NCBI GenBank assembly: GCA_013214885.1
Contig: JABSRS010000040.1
Span: 3,533-15,029 of the forward strand
DNA length: 11,497 nt
From: Gammaproteobacteria bacterium
GTDB lineage: Bacteria > Pseudomonadota > Gammaproteobacteria > Enterobacterales > Psychrobiaceae
Direction of reading: 5' to 3'
The notes beneath the pieces are model-generated. The model made no database searches. It worked only from the letters and a program-made list of their open reading frames with translations, and was not told the DNA's origin. Shown one piece after another: positions 7,450-11,497 of this stretch. The stretch's first letter is position 1. Every line of letters starts with the position of its first letter. Both the position numbers and the translations under genes were made by a program.

Positions 7450-7723
7450 CTAATACTTTTACGGTGCCGTCGGGCAATTTAAGTAACTGTAAAATAGTTG
7501 CAACGGTGCCCACTTGGTAGATTTCGTCCAAAGCGGGTTCATCAACATCGGCGTCTTTTTGAGCGACTAGCAACACAAGTTTATCTTGTTCCATAGCAGC
7601 TTCTAGACAGCGAATAGATTTTTCACGTCCAACAAATAAAGGAATAACCATGTGGGGATAAACCACAACGTCACGTAATGGTAATACTGGTATGTTAATG
7701 CGTTCTAAGCGCTCTAATGGCAT
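7409..7723 (-). CDS. lon: Lon N-terminal fragment (104 aa)
   Basis: This fragment encodes the first half of the Lon substrate-binding (LON/PUA-like) domain. Residues 11-48 ([16 protein letters not shown] onward) and [12 protein letters not shown] are nearly identical to E. coli Lon. The frame leaves the homology after RARI (97-100) and ends three codons later with NNYG and TGA. The ATG at 7723-7721 is the true lon start: GGAAGAGAG lies just upstream and the N-terminus aligns residue for residue with E. coli. Alone it has no ATPase or protease part. Confidence 0.85.
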   Translation of the reverse strand: MPLERLERINIPVLPLRDVVVYPHMVIPLFVGREKSIRCLEAAMEQDKLVLLVAQKDADVDEPALDEIYQVGTVATILQLLKLPDGTVKVLVEGNQRARINNYG

Positions 7724-7764
7724 TTTTTACTCTCTTCCACTGGGATCATAAAACAAGTCTAAAT

Positions 7765-7794
7765 ATTATATTGGGATCAATAATTAAACTTCAA
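7765..7794 (-). promoter_or_regulatory. lon promoter, sigma70 with overlapping sigma32-like boxes
   Basis: On the minus strand, TTGAAG (7794-7789), 18 bp, then TATAAT (7770-7765), a perfect sigma70 -10. The same TTGAAG followed after 13 bp by CCCAATAT (7775-7768) resembles the heat-shock sigma32 pattern (CTTGAA, 13-14 bp, CCCATnT). Heat-shock control of lon is known in E. coli, so dual control is reasonable, though inferred. The leader would be about 35-40 nt. Confidence 0.6.
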
Positions 7795-7871
7795 TCGCCA
7801 TTATCAAAATAGCTATCATTTATTATTTGCAGCAGCAGCAATTTTAAACAAGCATTATTTTCATTTGTATT

Positions 7872-7900
7872 AAAAAAAGGTGCTTATTAGCACCTTTTTT
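7872..7900 (-). terminator. Terminator of the 2OG-Fe(II) oxygenase gene
   Basis: An 11-bp stem AAAAAAGGTGC/GCACCTTTTTT (7873-7883 with 7890-7900) with loop TTATTA. The T-run on the minus strand comes from 7878-7872. It lies 24 bp after the oxygenase stop, and the symmetric A/T tracts could let it act on either strand. Confidence 0.88.
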
Positions 7901-7924
7901 GACCAACTGTCACTTAAAAACGAC

Positions 7925-8767
7925 TTAAGTCTTTACGCCTAGTTCGCGTAATCGCTCGTCTAAGTAACTACCAGCGGTATAGTTGTCTGATAGTATCACC
8001 TCTGGATTAGGGTGGAGGAACAGCGGTAATGAAATACGCGACGTCTCAGACTTCTCACCCGTCGGATTAATCACCCGATGAATAGTTGACGGGAAATAAC
8101 CACGTGATGCCTCTTGCAACATATCGCCAATATTAATGATGATATTGCCAAAATCACATGGCACATCGAACCAGCTGCCATCTTTAGCAATAACTTGCAG
8201 TCCTGGTTCATTAGCCGCAGGTAAAATGGTTAATAAATTAATATCACCATGAGCAGCAGCGCGAATGGCACCGGGCTCTTCGTTACCCGTCATTGGTGGA
8301 TAATGAAGTACTCGTAACAAGGTCCCTTCGCTGTCTTTAATCATTGACGGCAGTGATTGGCTGTAATGTTGCGCGATATCACTTGGCGTATATTGTTCAA
8401 CCCAACCTAATAATTCCTCGGCCAAGGTATTGGCCAGGTCATAATACTCTAGTGTTTGGCGTTTTAGGTGCTCAGGCATTTTGCCCCAAGGGTAGATATG
8501 AAAGTATTCTTTAATGTCTTTAACGCTATGACCTTTTGCGACTTCAGACACCGACGGTGGAAAGTAACCATCTTGTGTTTTAGGGTCGAACAGATACTGT
8601 TCCTTTAGATCACTGATGAAAAATTGATACCAACTTTCATAAATTGCTTCAACTTTTGCTTTAGCAATTGGGTGGTTAGTTAACACACCAAATCCAGTTT
8701 GGTGCAAAGATTCAACAAAGCGTTGTGGCGCATCGCTTGCTGTATAGTCTACCGTTAAGACGTTCAT
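7925..8767 (-). CDS. 2-oxoglutarate/Fe(II)-dependent oxygenase, IPNS-like family
   Basis: Non-heme iron oxygenase of the isopenicillin N synthase-like superfamily; substrate unknown. The 280-aa soluble protein has an N-terminal DIOX_N-type region (about 1-110, with TGFGVLTNHPI at 24-34) and a C-terminal double-stranded beta-helix. The iron triad is visible as His173-x-Asp175 (AAAHGDINLLTIL) and His230 (STIHRVINP), with the co-substrate motif Arg244-x-Ser246 (SRISLPLF). All key residues are present, so activity is expected. The family also includes plant-type hydroxylases and ethylene-forming enzymes, so no substrate should be assigned. The ATG at 8767-8765 has only a weak ribosome-binding site (AAGAAT). 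The gene stands alone between two terminators, with no biosynthetic partners, in the place where clpX precedes lon in E. coli. Confidence 0.88.
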   Translation of the reverse strand: MNVLTVDYTASDAPQRFVESLHQTGFGVLTNHPIAKAKVEAIYESWYQFFISDLKEQYLFDPKTQDGYFPPSVSEVAKGHSVKDIKEYFHIYPWGKMPEHLKRQTLEYYDLANTLAEELLGWVEQYTPSDIAQHYSQSLPSMIKDSEGTLLRVLHYPPMTGNEEPGAIRAAAHGDINLLTILPAANEPGLQVIAKDGSWFDVPCDFGNIIINIGDMLQEASRGYFPSTIHRVINPTGEKSETSRISLPLFLHPNPEVILSDNYTAGSYLDERLRELGVKT

Positions 8768-8819
8768 AGTATAATTCTTGTAATTTAGGGTGAAAAGACC
8801 GACAAAGTGTACGGATTAG

Positions 8820-8859
8820 TCAGGGTAATTTGTATTAATTGTAATTAATAATAGCCTGA
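8820..8859. repeat. Imperfect 40-bp palindrome upstream of the oxygenase gene
   Basis: The outer arms TCAGG (8820-8824) and CCTGA (8855-8859) enclose the inner arms ATTAAT/ATTAAT around TGTA, with a few unpaired bases on the left side. It lies 53-92 bp before the oxygenase start, where an operator would be expected. Much of it is AT-only, so the pairing carries limited weight. No good promoter is visible between it and the gene. Confidence 0.35.
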
Positions 8860-8930
8860 TTTAGAAAATTATGAGAACTGGATCACAATAATGGCTGCTC
8901 GGATTAATAAAATTGTCAAAAATAAGGCCC

Positions 8931-8962
8931 AAAACAAAAAACCACCCGCTAAGGTGGTTTTT
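8931..8962 (-). terminator. Rho-independent terminator of purL
   Basis: A 10-bp stem AAAAACCACC/GGTGGTTTTT (8937-8946 with 8953-8962), loop CGCTAA, followed on the minus strand by a T-run (8941-8936) and then GTTTT. It lies 23 bp after the purL stop. Confidence 0.88.
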
Positions 8963-8985
8963 ACTTGATCAGGATTAGTGATTAA

Positions 8986-11497
8986 TTAGCCGACATTGAC
9001 CCGAGCATTACGGAACATCCGCATCCATGGGCTATCTTCTTTCCAATCATCTGGGTGCCACGAGTTGGCCACCGCTCTAAATACCCGCTCAGGGTGCGGC
9101 ATCATAATGGTAACGCGACCGTCATTGGTGGTTAAACCAGTAATTCCCGCGACAGAGCCATTTGGATTGGCAGGATATTGCTGCGTAACCTTGCCGTGGT
9201 TATCAACAAACTGCAAGGCCACTGTGCCACTATTTAATGCGGCATCGACCGCTTGTTGACTGCCAAATTCTGCATAGCCTTCACCATGGGATACCGCAAT
9301 TGGCATGCGCGAACCAGCCATGCCGTCGAAAAATACCGATGGACTTTTTTGCACTTCAACTAAACTAAAGCGCGCTTCAAAGCGCTCTGATTTATTTTGA
9401 ACAAAGTGTGGCCATAAATCGGTACCAGGAATTAATTCCTTCAAGTTAGATAACATCTGACAACCATTACATACACCTAATGAGAAAGTGTCTTGGCGGT
9501 TAAAGAAGTCGCTAAACTGATTACGGGCGATTTCATTAAACAAGATTGATTTAGCCCAACCTTCGCCAGCACCTAAAACATCACCGTATGAGAAGCCACC
9601 ACAAGCAACCATGCCGTGGAACTGTTCAAGTGAAACCCGTCCGGAGAGCACATCAGACATATGAACGTCAATGGCATTGAAACCTGCACGGTTAAATGCT
9701 GCTGCCATTTCAACATGAGAGTTAACGCCTTGCTCACGTAAAATTGCCATTTGCGGCTTCGCACCTTTCAAAATAAATGGTGCGGCAACATCTTGGTTTA
9801 AATCAAAGCTTAAATCGACATGCAATCCAGGGTTACTATCGTCTAACTTCAGTTGATATTCTTGTTCGGCGCAGCTTGGGTTATCACGCAGCTTCTGCAT
9901 CTGGTAACTAGTTGATGACCACAGCTTACGTAAATCGCGACGGTTAGCACTAAATACAGCATTGCCATTAGCCATGATTGTTAGCGCGTTATCATCACTA
10001 ACATGGCCAATCACTGTGCTAACGTCACTGAGACCGTATTGCGCTAAGGTGTCAGTAACATGTACTAGGTCTGCAGCTTTAACTTGAATAACACAACCTA
10101 ACTCTTCGTTAAATAATTGTGCAAGCAAATCACTATCACTAGCAAGTTCGAGTTTAACCCCAGTATTACCTGCAAAGGCCATTTCAGTAACCGTGGTTAA
10201 TAAACCACCGTCAGAGCGATCGTGATAAGCCAGTAATTTACCCTGCGCTAATAACGTTTGAATCGCGTCAAACATTCCTTTAAGTAAAGCAGGACTGTCA
10301 ACATCTGGGGTATCTTTGCCAAGCTGATTATAAACTTGCGCTAGCGCACTGCCGCCTAAGCGATTTTGCCCAGCACCAAGATCGATAAGTAACAACTTAG
10401 TCTCACCTTGATCGGTCCGAAGTTGCGGAGTTAAAGTATTACGAATATCGGTAACCACTGCAAAAGCTGTCATCACAAGGGTTAATGGCGAAGTCACTGT
10501 TTTTTCTTCGCCGTCTTGCTGCCATTGGGTTTTCATCGACATTGAATCTTTGCCCACTGGAATAGTAATTCCTAGGGCTGGACATAATTCTTCACCAATG
10601 GCTTTAACGGCTTCGTATAATCCTGCATCTTCGCCTGGATGACCCGCTGCTGACATCCAGTTAGCTGACATTTGCAACTGGCTTAACTCGCCAATTTGAG
10701 CACTGGCAATATTTGTAATTGATTCAGCAACGGCCATCCGCGCTGATGCACCAAAATTTAATAAAGCAATCGGACTACGTTCGCCCATTGCCATGGCTTC
10801 ACCAGCATAAGTATCGTAACTTGCCGCAGTAACAGCGCAGTTAGCGACAGGTACTTGCCATGGACCAACCATTTGGTCGCGGGCAACTAAGCCTGTCACC
10901 GAGCGATCACCAATGGTAATTAAGAAACCTTTATCGGCCACTGTAGGTAGACTTAAAATACGGCTAACCGCATCGTCAATACTGACATCGCTAAGATCTA
11001 GTTCAGTCCCTGATACCACTTGGGTAGTTGCATCACGATGCATTTTAGGTGGCTTACCCAGCAAGACATCAAGGGGCATATCAATTGGTTGATTGTCAAA
11101 GTGACTGTCGGTTAATGATAGATGTGGTTCAGCTGTCGCTTCACCAACAACGGCAAATGGTGCGCGCTCACGCTCACAAATCGCCGAAAATTGGGCCAAT
11201 TTCTCGGCAGGAACCGCCATGACATAGCGCTCTTGCGACTCATTACACCAAATTTCATGTGGCGCCATGCCCGGCTCATCGTTTGGTACGTTACGAAGTT
11301 CGAACACACCGCCACGCTCGCCATCATTTACTAACTCAGGGAAGGCATTTGATAAACCACCTGCGCCCACATCGTGGATAAATTGAATCGGGTTTTTATC
11401 ACCCATCTGCCAACAACGGTCGATAACTTCCTGACAACGACGTTCAATTTCTGGATTTTCACGTTGCACCGAGGCAAAATCTAGGTTTTCAGCCGAT
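8986..11497 (-). CDS. purL: Phosphoribosylformylglycinamidine synthase, C-terminal part
   Basis: Large single-chain FGAM synthase (EC 6.3.5.3), the fourth step of purine synthesis: FGAR, ATP and glutamine give FGAM. The gene enters from the right edge; 836 codons are visible, from about residue 460 of a protein that would be about 1295 aa, the E. coli length. The frame is open to the edge ([16 protein letters not shown]), so the GTG at 11469 is internal, not a start. Visible parts are the rest of the first AIRS-like synthetase half ([13 protein letters not shown]), the second half ([31 protein letters not shown]), and the C-terminal glutaminase domain. Counting from 11469, the nucleophile is Cys667 (GVCNGCQM), with His792 and Glu794 (PHPER). 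Their spacing matches Cys1135, His1260 and Glu1262 of the enterobacterial enzyme. No frame damage is seen, and a terminator follows. Confidence 0.97.
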   Translation of the reverse strand, partial: SAENLDFASVQRENPEIERRCQEVIDRCWQMGDKNPIQFIHDVGAGGLSNAFPELVNDGERGGVFELRNVPNDEPGMAPHEIWCNESQERYVMAVPAEKLAQFSAICERERAPFAVVGEATAEPHLSLTDSHFDNQPIDMPLDVLLGKPPKMHRDATTQVVSGTELDLSDVSIDDAVSRILSLPTVADKGFLITIGDRSVTGLVARDQMVGPWQVPVANCAVTAASYDTYAGEAMAMGERSPIALLNFGASARMAVAESITNIASAQIGELSQLQMSANWMSAAGHPGEDAGLYEAVKAIGEELCPALGITIPVGKDSMSMKTQWQQDGEEKTVTSPLTLVMTAFAVVTDIRNTLTPQLRTDQGETKLLLIDLGAGQNRLGGSALAQVYNQLGKDTPDVDSPALLKGMFDAIQTLLAQGKLLAYHDRSDGGLLTTVTEMAFAGNTGVKLELASDSDLLAQLFNEELGCVIQVKAADLVHVTDTLAQYGLSDVSTVIGHVSDDNALTIMANGNAVFSANRRDLRKLWSSTSYQMQKLRDNPSCAEQEYQLKLDDSNPGLHVDLSFDLNQDVAAPFILKGAKPQMAILREQGVNSHVEMAAAFNRAGFNAIDVHMSDVLSGRVSLEQFHGMVACGGFSYGDVLGAGEGWAKSILFNEIARNQFSDFFNRQDTFSLGVCNGCQMLSNLKELIPGTDLWPHFVQNKSERFEARFSLVEVQKSPSVFFDGMAGSRMPIAVSHGEGYAEFGSQQAVDAALNSGTVALQFVDNHGKVTQQYPANPNGSVAGITGLTTNDGRVTIMMPHPERVFRAVANSWHPDDWKEDSPWMRMFRNARVNVG

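Larger units (their letters stand above)
5350..7723 (-). pseudogene. lon: ATP-dependent protease Lon, frame broken near codon 100
   Basis: Lon is a cytoplasmic AAA+ serine protease that degrades misfolded and regulatory proteins. Nearly the whole protein is encoded here and is very close to E. coli Lon, but in two frames. Codons 1-100 (through [11 protein letters not shown]) read in one frame, which stops at TGA 7411-7409. The rest, from about [10 protein letters not shown] onward, reads in the +1 frame. Between RARI (ending at 7424) and EQEVL (starting at 7371) there are 52 nt, against 75 nt (25 codons) in E. coli. A net loss of 23 nt explains both the missing residues and the shift. Without it the product would be 798 aa, including a 14-residue lysine-rich tail beyond the E. 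coli end. The lesion lies in the N-terminal substrate-binding domain. A sequence or assembly error, a recent inactivation, or translation as two pieces are all possible. Confidence 0.85.

Noticed and set aside
7829..7840. GCA triplet run upstream of lon as a microsatellite
   Set aside because: Only four units; too short to treat as a meaningful repeat.
8914..8919. TTGACA (minus strand) as a -35 for the oxygenase gene
   Set aside because: It matches the consensus perfectly, but no acceptable -10 lies 16-18 bp downstream, and it falls close to the purL terminator.
11467..11469. GTG as the start codon of the purL frame
   Set aside because: The frame stays open to the window edge and the residues before it (SAENLDFAS) match the interior of PurL, so the gene simply continues outside.

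Overview
This window is a chromosomal, mostly housekeeping segment of a gammaproteobacterium, most likely a marine Alteromonadales (Shewanella/Colwellia-like). The evidence is the moderately AT-rich DNA, E. coli-like Lon, HU-beta, PpiD and PurL proteins, an EfpL paralogue of EF-P, and a lon-hupB-ppiD order. Genus is an inference. Every gene but one lies on the minus strand, so transcription runs mostly from right to left.

Reading in the direction of transcription: the right edge carries the C-terminal two thirds of purL (purine synthesis) with its terminator. A solitary 2-oxoglutarate/Fe(II) oxygenase of the isopenicillin-N-synthase-like type follows, with its own terminator. Next is the protein quality-control and nucleoid block. 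Lon protease has a good sigma70/sigma32-like promoter, but its reading frame is broken near codon 100. HupB (HU-beta) has a promoter and a terminator. PpiD, the membrane-anchored periplasmic chaperone, has a promoter separated from the gene by a 162-bp palindromic, MITE-like element. clpX, which precedes lon in E. coli, is not here; the oxygenase and purL take that place.

The left part has the only plus-strand gene, a 52-codon MerR/excisionase-type helix-turn-helix protein. It converges on ppiD and shares a bidirectional terminator with it. Its -1 frame continues sensibly past the stop, and an A AAA AAT heptamer lies exactly at the junction. Divergent from it is a 143-aa DUF4826-like protein of unknown function. 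After that come an NSS-family sodium:solute symporter and the first 37 codons of efpL, which may be co-transcribed.

The points most worth a second look are the split lon, the possible frameshift in the small HTH gene, the palindromic element in the ppiD leader, and the missing gate arginine in the transporter. I see no CRISPR array, tRNA, rRNA, insertion sequence with a transposase, or defence system. Nothing here amounts to a convincing new multi-gene system.
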